In this document: positions 32,795 through 41,825 of the stretch, piece after piece
Position numbering within the stretch: the stretch's first letter is position 1
Layout of the letters: every line of letters starts with the position of its first letter
Source of the DNA: Vibrio sp. Y2-5
GTDB taxonomy: Bacteria > Pseudomonadota > Gammaproteobacteria > Enterobacterales > Vibrionaceae
Length of the DNA: 64,000 bases
Direction of reading: 5' to 3'
NCBI RefSeq assembly: GCF_014596725.1
Contig: NZ_JACVEG010000008.1
Span: 94,001-158,000, forward strand
Notes under the pieces: generated by a model
Told to the model about the DNA's origin: nothing
The model's database searches: none
What the model saw: the letters and a program-made list of their open reading frames with translations, nothing else
Made by a program: the position numbers and the translations under genes

Positions 32795-33460
32795 ATGAAT
32801 AGTAAGCACCTGTGTAAATGGTTAGTTACGGCAGCTTTAATAGTAACTAACCAGTCTGTTATTGCTGGTACTCACATCAAAAATACAAAAGTGGTTGGTA
32901 CAGATGTTGTCACCCTCTATCAGGGTAAACCTAAAGAAACAACGCAAGAAGAATGGGAAGGTAAAGCCTCACTTCCAGCAAACCAAGTTAGAAATGGTAG
33001 ACCAGATGTTGATGAAGACAGTGATTTAAACTCGCTCATAGACATGCAAACCAAGATTGCTGCCGAGTTAAGTACAATAAGTCAATCTCATAGCAACAGC
33101 ACGAATAAACAACTAGCTACCATTGCTGGATTATCAAATAAAAAAACCATTCGGTCATTGTTCGTAGATATGAGTACATGTAAGCAGGCATGCATTCAAT
33201 GGGTTGCGGGACAAGTAAAAGGCGCTTCGTCGGCACTCCTAGTCAATCTCAATGTAATTAACAGCTCCAACTACACCGATAATAACCTTGGAAATCTATT
33301 TAATATTGATGTTCAGCAGATCATTAAAGGCACTGTGAAAATCTACCGTTCTGTGCAGGCCTACAATCAATATCGCGGTAAATCTAAGCCTCCGTTTGCA
33401 ATAGAAAGCACGCCTTCGGGCTCTAAACGCTTTGGGCTGTATGAACAATCTCAAGAGTAA
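32795..33460 (+). CDS. paralogue of the PFL_4693-type C-terminal domain
   Basis: A signal peptide (cleavage near VIAG) is followed by about 90 unrelated residues, then a C-terminal domain that aligns with the previous protein. Shared segments are RSLFVDM, a C-x3-C or C-x4-C cysteine pair, V-x-x-W, IIKG/VVNG and the end YGLYE-like residues. It therefore arose by tandem duplication with replacement of the N-terminal half. It probably works with, or competes with, its neighbour. Confidence 0.75.
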   Translation: MNSKHLCKWLVTAALIVTNQSVIAGTHIKNTKVVGTDVVTLYQGKPKETTQEEWEGKASLPANQVRNGRPDVDEDSDLNSLIDMQTKIAAELSTISQSHSNSTNKQLATIAGLSNKKTIRSLFVDMSTCKQACIQWVAGQVKGASSALLVNLNVINSSNYTDNNLGNLFNIDVQQIIKGTVKIYRSVQAYNQYRGKSKPPFAIESTPSGSKRFGLYEQSQE

Positions 33461-33470
33461 TGGAAAACAT

Positions 33471-34340
33471 ATGAAGCTTACGTTTGCTCATAAATTTCTG
33501 GTGTGTTGCATGGCGGCATTTACATGCCAAGCGGCATATTCAGCATCAAATGTAAAAAACACCACGGTTGTTACGACAAGTCAGTCACACACAAACGTTA
33601 AGGTTGGCCGAAACAAAGCAGATAACGCAAATGTTGATAGTACTGAAAGCAGTAGTCAATACGAATCCCCTTATGGTCCTCCCCATGATGAATTCCAATT
33701 ACCAGAGAGATTGCATGAGTACGAAATGCCTGAAACGTTCAGTGAAGAACTTGTTATTAAGCTCAACGCTCCAATTGAATCGGTAGTAACCGGTGTGCAG
33801 GAGCACCTGTTAAACAATCAACCAGTCAAAGAAGTAATTGCTGACAACTCAAACAACACCCAAGAACTATCAAGCGTAATTACTATTGAGCTCTATTACG
33901 ACATGGATCAACTTAAGCTTGATGAAGAAAAAAACAATATTACCCGTCGATATTTACGTAAAGAAGTAACCAAAGAAGAGGTTGAGGAAAATCTTACAAA
34001 GATCGTTTTTCCGGTAACCACTAAGATCAAACCAACCAGAATGCCTGCAAGCAGAATGGAGCTATCACCGGAAACCAAAGATGCTGTTATCGCACCAATG
34101 GTATTTATTGGTATGGATAAATTTTCAATCGACTGGTTCAAAATGAACCTTACCGAAATCCGCCGATTTCATCCTGCAGCAATCTTTGTCACTCAAATCG
34201 ATTCCCTTGTAGACCTGCGTCAATTACAGAGGCTAGCGCCGGAAATGCGATTTGTTCCCGTCAACTCTGACGCGATGCTAGAAAAAATGGGAGTAGAGTT
34301 CTATCCCGTAATGATTACGCACAACGGCATTTTCCAATAG
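33471..34340 (+). CDS. PFL_4695-type integrating conjugative element protein
   Basis: I start at ATG 33471, giving a clean signal peptide (MKLTFAHKFL... to QAAYSA); the frame is open to 33432. The N-terminal half is acidic and likely disordered. The last 105 residues match TIGR03765: ELSPETKDAVIAPMVFIG, then WFKMNL, AAIFVTQIDS, RLAPEMRFVPVNSD and GVEFYPVMIT. Periplasmic, thioredoxin-like conjugation component. In related elements an Slt lytic transglycosylase lies just before it; that gene is missing here. Confidence 0.82.
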   Translation: MKLTFAHKFLVCCMAAFTCQAAYSASNVKNTTVVTTSQSHTNVKVGRNKADNANVDSTESSSQYESPYGPPHDEFQLPERLHEYEMPETFSEELVIKLNAPIESVVTGVQEHLLNNQPVKEVIADNSNNTQELSSVITIELYYDMDQLKLDEEKNNITRRYLRKEVTKEEVEENLTKIVFPVTTKIKPTRMPASRMELSPETKDAVIAPMVFIGMDKFSIDWFKMNLTEIRRFHPAAIFVTQIDSLVDLRQLQRLAPEMRFVPVNSDAMLEKMGVEFYPVMITHNGIFQ

Positions 34341-34352
34341 AGGGTTAAAGAG

Positions 34353-36698
34353 ATGGCTTATGCAACAATAAAAACCCTTGATGGGCGATTGAGGCCGATT
34401 TATGAATGGTATGAGTGTGCAGCTATATCATCATTAGCGGTGACAACGTATTTTGCAGCGCAGCCACTGGGGTTTTCTCCATACGCTAAAACATCAATCA
34501 TGCTTGGTAGCATCGGTTGGATTGCAAAACGCTACATAGACGGATGTAAAATACGTGAGTACCAGGAAGGTCTAAACAATATAGAACCGTACTTTACTAC
34601 CACTGGGAAAATACCTCACACACATAAAGAAACATGGCTAGGTAGAGGTTTTGAATTTACTGCCGTTCATGCCCAACGAGTATGGGAAGCGGAAAAACCA
34701 CGATATAAGCAGTTTTACGCATTACCCAAAAGTGCCCAAAAAGCACGGGCGCATGAAGTTGAGGTTCGTAAACTTTTAGACCGTAAACAAATAGCACCTG
34801 ATTGCTATAAAGCTAGAAAGGCTAGCTACACAGGCTCTAGGACCCACACTCCGGGAGGTGTCCTAGAGCTTTATACTCCTGCTTTCGTAATGCGTGGCAT
34901 TAAAAAGATTGGCGAATATCAGCTTGGCCGTCGCAAGATGAAAGATACTTTTCCCATCAACCAGTATCGTCAACTTGTAAAACTGAATAAAAAATTAAAG
35001 TGGAAAAACGGTATCGCGCCTCTACCACCAGTGGGTGGTAAATCCATATACCATAGTGTGGGTGTAGAAGAAGAGACTGACCAATTCATTGATTTAGAGG
35101 AAAGGAACGGTCACTGTGTAGTATTTGGTGCATCACGTACAGGTAAATCCAGACTTCTTGAGTTTTTGCTCGCTCAAGATATCCAACGCAATGATGGTCC
35201 TTGTATTCTGGCTGACCCCAAAGGCGATAGTGCATTGCTAGCACGGGCATGGGCAGAAGCGAAGAAAGCTGGTCGGGAAGATAATTTCTATGTATTCGCT
35301 TTAGGTTATCCAGATATATCAGCCAAGTACAACGCTATTGCAGTGTTCTCTCGATTAACAGCGGTTGCATCCCGTATCTCCGAAAGTATGGAAGGTGGAG
35401 GCGACAGTTCTGTATTTAAAGATTTCGCATGGCGGTTCCTACTCGTTGTAGCGAATGCTATGAACGGTATCGGGGAAAAACCTTCATTCAAATCCATCAA
35501 GCGTTATATCGAAGACTTAGAGCCCATCTATCTCAAGTACACAGAGAAATTCCTAGACGAACACATTGACGATTGGCGAGATAAAGTAGAGAAAATTAAG
35601 AACCCTCCACCTCGCCGTGGGGCAAACGGCCAAGATATTGAAGTTCGTATGCAAATACCGAATCACTTCAAAGGTCGCTCTAAAGAGTTGGTTGCTCGTG
35701 ACCAAGTTCTGAATGACTTCTTCATGCATAACGAAGATAAGATCAACGTGACAATTGAAGGTCTACGTTCGGCGCTTAAGAACGAGATGTCCTATTACAA
35801 CAAAATCACGGCCTCGCTCATTCCGCTCCTTACAAAACTCACAAGTGGCAGAATCGCAGAACTTATTAGTCCTGACTACACAGATATCCTTGATGAAAGA
35901 CCTGAAATCTCTTGGCCGCAAATAATTCAATCAAACGCTGTTGTCGTAGTACTAGCAGATGCTATGACAGACCCGGTAGTAGCGAATGCGGTATTAGGCA
36001 TGATGTTCTCAGATATGCTGTCGGTAGCTGGTGACATTTATAAGTTTGGTATCGATAAAGGTCTTCACAACGCTAAATACGGTGCGATGAAGCCAATTTG
36101 GTTACACATAGACGAATTCCACTCCATCCTTAAGGGCGGCAGTGAAGGTGAACCATTTGCTTCAATTTTGAACCGTTCTGCAGGTGCAGGGGTTCGGGTT
36201 ACCGCCTACTCGCAGACTCTGAAGGATATTGAGGATGCTACTGGCAGCGCTTCGACCGCAGGCGTTATTTTGGGTAACTTTAACACCACCATAATGCTGA
36301 GAGTTAAGAGCGAAGAAACCGCTGAGTACTTAACTCAAGCTGTAGATAAGTGTGACCGATACGATTTAGAGGTCACTGGTATGACTGGAGCTAACGGTAA
36401 TGAACTCGTTGATGAAGACGACCTTCGTTACGGTAGTGGTTCCGCAGGGTGGTTTAACACAAAAAATAACATGAGTGTCAAAACCGAGGCTTACGAACCC
36501 ATAATCACACCTCAGATGATTCTGAACCTACCGAAAGGCCAAGCATTTGCGCTTATCAATGGAGCAAGATTAGTCAAACTCCGATTCCCTCTACTGGAAG
36601 ACGACGACGACGCGATACCACCAACACTTGAGTACATGGTTAAAGACCTTGAAAGAAAATATGAACGGGTAGATGAAGATGAATTTAGCTTCGCATAA
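34353..36698 (+). CDS. traD: TraD coupling protein (SXT/GI class)
   Basis: A 781-residue inner-membrane ATPase. Residues 20-65 form two membrane segments, Walker A is GASRTGKS at residues 259-266, the ADPKGDS segment follows, and Walker B is LHIDEFH (Asp 587). It belongs to TIGR03743-type conjugative coupling factors. It receives the relaxase-DNA complex and pumps the strand through the channel. It follows the PFL_4695 gene after 12 bases, with AGAGGG upstream, and is probably the last member of this operon. The RVKSEETAEYL segment is also typical. Confidence 0.93.
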   Translation: MAYATIKTLDGRLRPIYEWYECAAISSLAVTTYFAAQPLGFSPYAKTSIMLGSIGWIAKRYIDGCKIREYQEGLNNIEPYFTTTGKIPHTHKETWLGRGFEFTAVHAQRVWEAEKPRYKQFYALPKSAQKARAHEVEVRKLLDRKQIAPDCYKARKASYTGSRTHTPGGVLELYTPAFVMRGIKKIGEYQLGRRKMKDTFPINQYRQLVKLNKKLKWKNGIAPLPPVGGKSIYHSVGVEEETDQFIDLEERNGHCVVFGASRTGKSRLLEFLLAQDIQRNDGPCILADPKGDSALLARAWAEAKKAGREDNFYVFALGYPDISAKYNAIAVFSRLTAVASRISESMEGGGDSSVFKDFAWRFLLVVANAMNGIGEKPSFKSIKRYIEDLEPIYLKYTEKFLDEHIDDWRDKVEKIKNPPPRRGANGQDIEVRMQIPNHFKGRSKELVARDQVLNDFFMHNEDKINVTIEGLRSALKNEMSYYNKITASLIPLLTKLTSGRIAELISPDYTDILDERPEISWPQIIQSNAVVVVLADAMTDPVVANAVLGMMFSDMLSVAGDIYKFGIDKGLHNAKYGAMKPIWLHIDEFHSILKGGSEGEPFASILNRSAGAGVRVTAYSQTLKDIEDATGSASTAGVILGNFNTTIMLRVKSEETAEYLTQAVDKCDRYDLEVTGMTGANGNELVDEDDLRYGSGSAGWFNTKNNMSVKTEAYEPIITPQMILNLPKGQAFALINGARLVKLRFPLLEDDDDAIPPTLEYMVKDLERKYERVDEDEFSFA

Positions 36699-36784
36699 CC
36701 CTGGATTTTCCCAAACAAACGCAAGTACACCGTTAATTACGAGATGCCCTGGTATTTCGTAATTAACAACTCTGAGTAAACGAT

Positions 36785-37021
36785 ATGACAAAAAGAAAAA
36801 ATTACGGTGAATATGTTAGTGCGTCAGCTGCGGGTTCGGTATCTCGCTGCGAAATGCTCTACATGCACAACGTTAGAGGCAACAAGGCTAAAAGTGAGAG
36901 AGGGCAATATGTTATTAACCGCGGCAACCATTGGCATGAACAGTTGAGTGAAAATATGGTCAGACACAATGTGCCGTGGTTTGTCCGTTTAGTCCGTTGG
37001 TTATTTAGGTGGATTAAATGA
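36785..37021 (+). CDS. N-terminal half of a Cas4-like nuclease, 78 aa
   Basis: This short protein has the features expected at the start of a Cas4/RecB-type PD-(D/E)XK nuclease: a Cys in SRCEML (Cys 22), then RGNHWHE (Arg 46, Gly 47, His 51), which matches the RG...H helix. It ends in an amphipathic Trp/Arg segment. The second half (core strands and the CxxC-C tail) is encoded by the next gene, whose ATG overlaps the stop (ATGATG at 37018-37023). Neither half alone has a full active site. AGTAAACG is the only weak ribosome site. Confidence 0.6.
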   Translation: MTKRKNYGEYVSASAAGSVSRCEMLYMHNVRGNKAKSERGQYVINRGNHWHEQLSENMVRHNVPWFVRLVRWLFRWIK

Positions 37022-37647
37022 TGGAAGAACTCCTAGCACCGTTTACGTCAGAGCTCATCTCGCTAGTTCCGGCGTCCATTCAACAAGCACTTATCGATGT
37101 GCATCATTTGAGAACTGCATTCCTCGAGGGTTTTATTGCAACCCTTATTTTTATCCTTGTTCTTTTCATTCTGAAAGATCTGATAGGTTGGATTCGGTCC
37201 CTGTTGTTCCCATACCCTGAAACTATCTGGGGCTTCCGAGGCAAACTTCTTTACGTTGATAACAAAGTGGACACTATTATATTTCGTAACGACCGTTTTA
37301 AAGTGTCGTGCAATCCAGATTCTATCTATCGACTGAACAATAACAAATATGCGTACATCGAAGGTAAATCTCGCCCTTCATTACGAGACAGCGACATAGT
37401 ACAGCTGGAAGTCGGAATATTGGCTTTGCGAGGAACGTATAACGTCACTGCAGGTGCAATCATCTTATCTAATGGAACCATTCATTGGGTTGAAGGGGCA
37501 GCTGATAGCTCTCGTAAACTTTTCAAAAGAAACAAAGAGTACATCATGAAAGCCCGCTTGATGAAGCAAGGGAAATTAAACGTCAAACCAGTCCGGAAAG
37601 AAGAGTGCAATCTCTGCCCAATGGCAAAGAACTGTTGGGGTAAATAG
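37018..37647 (+). CDS. membrane-anchored Cas4-like nuclease core, 209 aa
   Basis: A membrane helix at residues 37-55 is followed by a PD-(D/E)XK core: CNPDSIY (Asp 101), YIEGK (Glu 115 and Lys 117), then QLEVGILALRGTY (Gln 129) as in the Q-x-Y motif. The C-terminal ECNLCPMAKNC (Cys 197, 200 and 206) corresponds to the three C-terminal Fe-S cysteines of Cas4, the fourth being Cys 22 of the previous gene. Cas4-like enzymes are 5'-3' or 3'-5' exonucleases. A role in DNA transfer or recipient-side processing is suggested by position after TraD. No cas1 or CRISPR is present. Confidence 0.65.
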   Translation: MMEELLAPFTSELISLVPASIQQALIDVHHLRTAFLEGFIATLIFILVLFILKDLIGWIRSLLFPYPETIWGFRGKLLYVDNKVDTIIFRNDRFKVSCNPDSIYRLNNNKYAYIEGKSRPSLRDSDIVQLEVGILALRGTYNVTAGAIILSNGTIHWVEGAADSSRKLFKRNKEYIMKARLMKQGKLNVKPVRKEECNLCPMAKNCWGK

Positions 37648-37738
37648 CAAGTTGCAATATCGTGACAATGTCACGTAAATTCCGAGGCGCTGAACAATAT
37701 ATTTATTAACCAACATTTTTACAGAGAGCAATGTCGTT

Positions 37739-39613
37739 ATGAAGTTCAAGAATAAAATCATAGGAGCATCGGCAATTCTGTTTGTCGTCGCTATAGGGGG
37801 GATGTCCCTTTTTCAAGTAAGCAGTATTAAGACCGAAATGGAGAGCGTGGTTGGGCGTAGCCTAAATGAAATATCGGTTAGCGTTGCTCGTATGGTTGAT
37901 GCAGACATGGAAAGCCGAATAGTGCTTGCCCAAGCAACTAGCGAAAACATAGAACTGGACCCAACTGATAAGTCCTATGTCCGTTCATTACTTGATAAAC
38001 CCCAGTTAAAAAAAATATTCATGGCGGCTGGGTTTGGCTTTGAAAATGATGGAAGCATGGTAGAGAACGATGATTCATGGGAGCCTGATAGTAGCTACGA
38101 CCCACGAAAACGTCCTTGGTACATAGATGCTAAGAAAGCGGATAAAACTATCATCACAGCCCCTTACGTTGACGTAGCGAGCGGGAAGGTGATCATATCT
38201 ATAGCCTCACCAATTCACAGTGCATCGGGCTCATTTATTGGCGCAATGTATTTTGACATGTCTCTTGACCATCTAACTAAATTGGTAAATTCCGTTAATC
38301 TTATGGACTCAGGAGAGTTATCCATCGTTGCAGCCAACGGCACAACCATTGCTCATAAAAACGATGAACTCAATGGTAAGGACTTCTCAACATATTTACC
38401 TCAAGCGACACTTAAAGAGGGATTCGAAGATATCGATATTGAAGGGAAGCCTTACATTGCTGGGTACACATACATCCCGTCTAAAGACTGGTATGTCGTT
38501 GGGCTAATCAATGAGGACAGTGCTTTTGCCGTGGTAAAACACATGATCCAGCACTCTGTGATTGGTACCATTCTTTCAGTGCTCATTGTTATTGTCGTAC
38601 TAAGCTTTATGATCAAAGTACTTATGCGACCACTGAAATCACTCGATGAGGCTATCGAAAACGTGGCTTCAGGAGACGGTGACCTTACACAAAGACTTTC
38701 AACAAAAACGGATCCCGAATTTGCGGTTCTCGCTGAAGGTTTCAATTCCTTCATGGCAAAGCTTCAACATCAAATCAAAGAGTCAGTTAGGTTAGGGAAT
38801 GAAATTAAAAGCGGCTCATTGATTACATCTAATGATCTTGATTTGGCTAACTCGTCATTAACGGAACAACTACAAGAGATTGAGCAATTAGCTACAGCTA
38901 TGCATGAAATGGCGACCACTGCGAATGACGTTGCTCGAACAGCGCAAGGAGCATCTGAATCGGCAAAAGAAGCAGAACGGGCTAGCGAAGAGGGTGCAGA
39001 GATTGTTACCGATACTACCCGAGCTATAAACGAGTTGGCACAACATCTCGAAGACGCTGTACTTGAGGTGATCGCGCTGGAGTCTTCCAGTAAGCAAATT
39101 GAATCTATATTAAAAGTTATTAACGAAATTGCCGAACAAACGAACCTACTTGCCCTAAATGCAGCAATTGAAGCTGCCCGAGCAGGGGAAGCGGGAAGAG
39201 GTTTTGCGGTTGTGGCTGATGAAGTGCGATCACTCGCATCGAGAACTCAGAAGTCAACTACGGAAATTCGTTCGATGATTGAACAACTCCAATCTGGTAC
39301 TAACAATGTAGTGAGTATGATGAATCGTAGCCGCGACAATGCGTTCCTAGCCGTTGATAAATCAAACCAAGCAAACGGCGCCCTAAATACGATAATGGAG
39401 GCGATTCAACGAATTCATGACCAAAGCATTCAAATTGCCTCTGCAGCGGAAGAACAGAGTCTGGTCGCTGAAGAGATCAACAATAACACGGTTAAGATTA
39501 AAGACCTGTCAGATAAGGTTTCCGAAACGGCAGTAGAAGCAAAAACATCAATGGATAATACCAATGTCCATGTTCAGGACCAGTACGCCATTTTAAGCCA
39601 CTTCAAAATCTAA
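37739..39613 (+). CDS. methyl-accepting chemotaxis protein with dCache sensor
   Basis: A 624-residue receptor: first membrane helix (residues 8-27), periplasmic dCache_1 domain (about 35-260, with RPWYIDAKK and TAPYVD), second helix (273-293), HAMP (about 295-350), then the signalling coiled coil. Its tip, EIAEQTNLLALNAAIEAARAG, is the conserved contact site for CheA and CheW. dCache domains with the RPWY signature often bind amino acids. It has its own terminator. A chemoreceptor among transfer genes is unusual; it could steer the host to conditions or partners. Confidence 0.93.
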   Translation: MKFKNKIIGASAILFVVAIGGMSLFQVSSIKTEMESVVGRSLNEISVSVARMVDADMESRIVLAQATSENIELDPTDKSYVRSLLDKPQLKKIFMAAGFGFENDGSMVENDDSWEPDSSYDPRKRPWYIDAKKADKTIITAPYVDVASGKVIISIASPIHSASGSFIGAMYFDMSLDHLTKLVNSVNLMDSGELSIVAANGTTIAHKNDELNGKDFSTYLPQATLKEGFEDIDIEGKPYIAGYTYIPSKDWYVVGLINEDSAFAVVKHMIQHSVIGTILSVLIVIVVLSFMIKVLMRPLKSLDEAIENVASGDGDLTQRLSTKTDPEFAVLAEGFNSFMAKLQHQIKESVRLGNEIKSGSLITSNDLDLANSSLTEQLQEIEQLATAMHEMATTANDVARTAQGASESAKEAERASEEGAEIVTDTTRAINELAQHLEDAVLEVIALESSSKQIESILKVINEIAEQTNLLALNAAIEAARAGEAGRGFAVVADEVRSLASRTQKSTTEIRSMIEQLQSGTNNVVSMMNRSRDNAFLAVDKSNQANGALNTIMEAIQRIHDQSIQIASAAEEQSLVAEEINNNTVKIKDLSDKVSETAVEAKTSMDNTNVHVQDQYAILSHFKI

Positions 39614-39623
39614 CATTCAAATT

Positions 39624-39660
39624 AATAAGCCCTAATTCATCGTAGAGTTAGGGCTTATTA
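39624..39660. terminator. terminator after the chemoreceptor gene
   Basis: AATAAGCCCTAA and TTAGGGCTTATT form a twelve-pair stem around a 12-base loop, between convergent genes. Confidence 0.8.
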
Positions 39661-39730
39661 TCCACCAGCTAAGTTGTATAGCTGATAAGCAAATGAGGGG
39701 CTGCACTTGCGTACAGAACCCTAATCAAAC

Positions 39731-40195
39731 TTAGAAATCGATATCATGAACAACAGGAATGCTTAAGTCACTTTCGGTATCGAACAACCTCATGGAAATT
39801 ACGCGGTTTATATTATTGTATTCTGCATCAGAACGAAATTCGGTGTGAAGGTTGACTCTAGCCATTGGCATTTTCTTGAGCACTTCCATTAACGATTGAT
39901 GAAAATCATAGACACCTTTGTCGTAGTCGCTAAAAGTATCAATGGTGTTTTCGTAGGTTTCAAAGGTAGTTTCGAGACGATATACCTCCCTACCGTCCAT
40001 CATTACAGGGTTTCCTCTAGTATCTAGAGAGTCAAGAAGGTAGTTTTTTTGGTCGATTAATTCGACCGCGCCAAAATTCAAATCACCATCAAAATCATTT
40101 CCCGAGAGAATAATTTCCAGACGCAGAGATAGGTGTAGGTTTTTGTTCGTCTTTTCAGATTGGTTTTCTAAAACGGTTTGAGCTGGAGTATTCAT
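39731..40195 (-). CDS. hypothetical protein, 154 aa
   Basis: An acidic soluble protein, with strands such as LHLSLRLEIIL and aromatic residues, ending VHDIDF. GAGG is present upstream on the minus strand. It is one of only two minus-strand genes in the 37-62 kb part. Family not recognised. Confidence 0.7.
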   Translation of the reverse strand: MNTPAQTVLENQSEKTNKNLHLSLRLEIILSGNDFDGDLNFGAVELIDQKNYLLDSLDTRGNPVMMDGREVYRLETTFETYENTIDTFSDYDKGVYDFHQSLMEVLKKMPMARVNLHTEFRSDAEYNNINRVISMRLFDTESDLSIPVVHDIDF

Positions 40196-40394
40196 CTATT
40201 ACTGCCTCTAAGTATCCACTGGGTATTTGCAAACTCTAATACAACTCCTATTCTTGCCAACCTTGATATCTGAAACATCAGATGCAGTAAGATGCAGTCG
40301 CCAACCCGTTCACAACGGTAATACCGAAATACCACGTATATCGGAAATTCCCACCACGGCCAATCATTCAACGACTCCTAGAACTCCTAGAACA

Positions 40395-40421
40395 TTGACC
40401 ATCTCACATAATCGTTAAGCT
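40395..40421 (+). promoter_or_regulatory. N15 promoter box (40469 gene)
   Basis: TTGACC (40395-40400), 15 bases, TAAGCT (40416-40421); 47 bases before the ATG. Confidence 0.5.
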
Positions 40422-40468
40422 ATAAGCTAATAGTCAAAACACACTTACTAACTCAGCAGGAGTAACAG

Positions 40469-40849
40469 ATGGCTAAATTAACCAACCAAACATTCCCCTA
40501 TTTAGAATTGTTATCTGGTCGTGAAATGCAACGCTATTTTGATGGACTCAAAATAGAGGACGACGAAGATATTACTGCACTTATGATCGTAAACACGGAT
40601 GAAGCTGTGCCTGAGCGTATAGGTAGTTGTATTCTCATCGATAAAGACGGTACCAGTTCATATTACTTGCCCGAATGCCCTCTCAATGACCAAATCACAA
40701 GCGCATCGCTACTTACGTGCTTTGAAAAAATCACAGCAAATCACAAAGATGCTCTGGACTGCTTCATTGATGAAATTTCCAATGTCGTTGCAATGTTTGA
40801 CGGTAATGCCGCTGACAAATTATTAAAATCAACTAAGGGGCTACAGTGA
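40469..40849 (+). CDS. hypothetical protein, 126 aa
   Basis: Acidic soluble protein. AGGAG precedes the ATG. Its TGA stop overlaps the start of the next gene (TGATG), so the two are translationally coupled. No family recognised. Confidence 0.75.
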   Translation: MAKLTNQTFPYLELLSGREMQRYFDGLKIEDDEDITALMIVNTDEAVPERIGSCILIDKDGTSSYYLPECPLNDQITSASLLTCFEKITANHKDALDCFIDEISNVVAMFDGNAADKLLKSTKGLQ

Positions 40850-41169
40850 TGTGCTATTGCATTGAAGGACTGACCGTAGATCAGTTAACTGAGCAGCAAC
40901 TTAGGCTGGTGGCATTAAAGCTCGTTGCCTTTTTCGAGTTTACATTTTTCTCCGAACGCGAAGTAACAGAAATGGAAGGACTAGTTTTTGTACTTGAGTA
41001 TATCGTTGTTGATCTCGGGCTAATCGATTTAGATAAACTTGTTGATTCGCCTACATTGATGAGCGATTTCGTCAAACGACTAAACGAGGTGGCTTTAAAA
41101 GAAAATGTCAATGGTTGGGATAAGGTTAAAGCACACTTGCCGTACTTTGATCATGGCGTCAAATCCTAA
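40849..41169 (+). CDS. hypothetical protein, 106 aa
   Basis: I start at ATG 40849, which overlaps the previous stop, with AGGGG eight bases upstream. Acidic, mostly helical, Leu/Val-rich. Coupled translation suggests it acts with the 40469 protein. Confidence 0.72.
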   Translation: MCYCIEGLTVDQLTEQQLRLVALKLVAFFEFTFFSEREVTEMEGLVFVLEYIVVDLGLIDLDKLVDSPTLMSDFVKRLNEVALKENVNGWDKVKAHLPYFDHGVKS

Positions 41170-41299
41170 TAAAAATGGCTGATACCAGTACAAAATTGAA
41201 TATCGTATAGTCGGGTAAAGGATATAGTGAAGTTGCTCGATGCGCTACTGAACCAAGCGACACATCCAGTAAAATCCTATACAGGGGGAGAATCACGCT

Positions 41300-41524
41300 G
41301 TGGCAAATCCAAAATCAGTCGTAGACGGTAAATGCCCATACTGCGGTAGTGAAGAAGGGTTTACTGAACGTTGGGTGCAAAACATGTGTCAATTCTACAG
41401 CTTTGACGGAAAACCTATCGAATGTAATTCCTATTCTGTGCGCGGGGGGACTAAGCAGTATTGCGCCGAATGTGAGCGCGTAATTCACATTCCTAATCTC
41501 GAAAACATTAAAGGTAATAGCTAG
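41300..41524 (+). CDS. zinc-ribbon-like small protein, 74 aa
   Basis: Starts with GTG behind GGGGGAG (41284-41290). Two CxxC pairs, CPYC (residues 12-15) and YCAEC near residue 57, with about 40 residues between them, form a likely zinc ribbon. It may bind nucleic acid or act as an assembly factor. First of three adjacent small genes (41300-42002). Confidence 0.7.
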   Translation: MANPKSVVDGKCPYCGSEEGFTERWVQNMCQFYSFDGKPIECNSYSVRGGTKQYCAECERVIHIPNLENIKGNS

Positions 41525-41533
41525 GGAAATAGC

Positions 41534-41815
41534 ATGATAAGAAGTGGTCAAAAAGTACAGGTTTGCATTGATGGTGAACCTACTAAGAACGGTGAAATTT
41601 TAGAACGTATAGAGCGTGACGATGGTGTTGTTTATGAAGTTCGATTAGAGGGTACCAACGAAACAATGATCATCAACGAATCACAGATTCTTTCTGACAT
41701 TAAATCCGTGTTTGTTAAGTCTGATATTTCACAATTGCAAGACGAATCTATTGGTGATTCAATTGCCGCCAACACAATGCCTAATGTTTTGCTGAAGCAA
41801 GCTGGCGAAGCTTAA
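41534..41815 (+). CDS. hypothetical protein, 93 aa
   Basis: The first 55 residues look like a small beta-barrel (KVQVCIDGEP, GEILERIERDDG, VYEVRLEG). The rest is polar and helical. It follows the zinc-ribbon gene by nine bases. Confidence 0.68.
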   Translation: MIRSGQKVQVCIDGEPTKNGEILERIERDDGVVYEVRLEGTNETMIINESQILSDIKSVFVKSDISQLQDESIGDSIAANTMPNVLLKQAGEA

Positions 41816-41825
41816 AGGGGAAATC

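Noticed and set aside
36785..37647. CRISPR-Cas system suggested by Cas4-like motifs
   Set aside because: No cas1, cas2 or repeat-spacer array is present in the window; the nuclease is listed as Cas4-like by motif only.
40227..40418. 63-codon plus-strand frame starting at TTG
   Set aside because: No ribosome site, low-complexity composition, and it overlaps the -35/-10 box of the 40469 gene.
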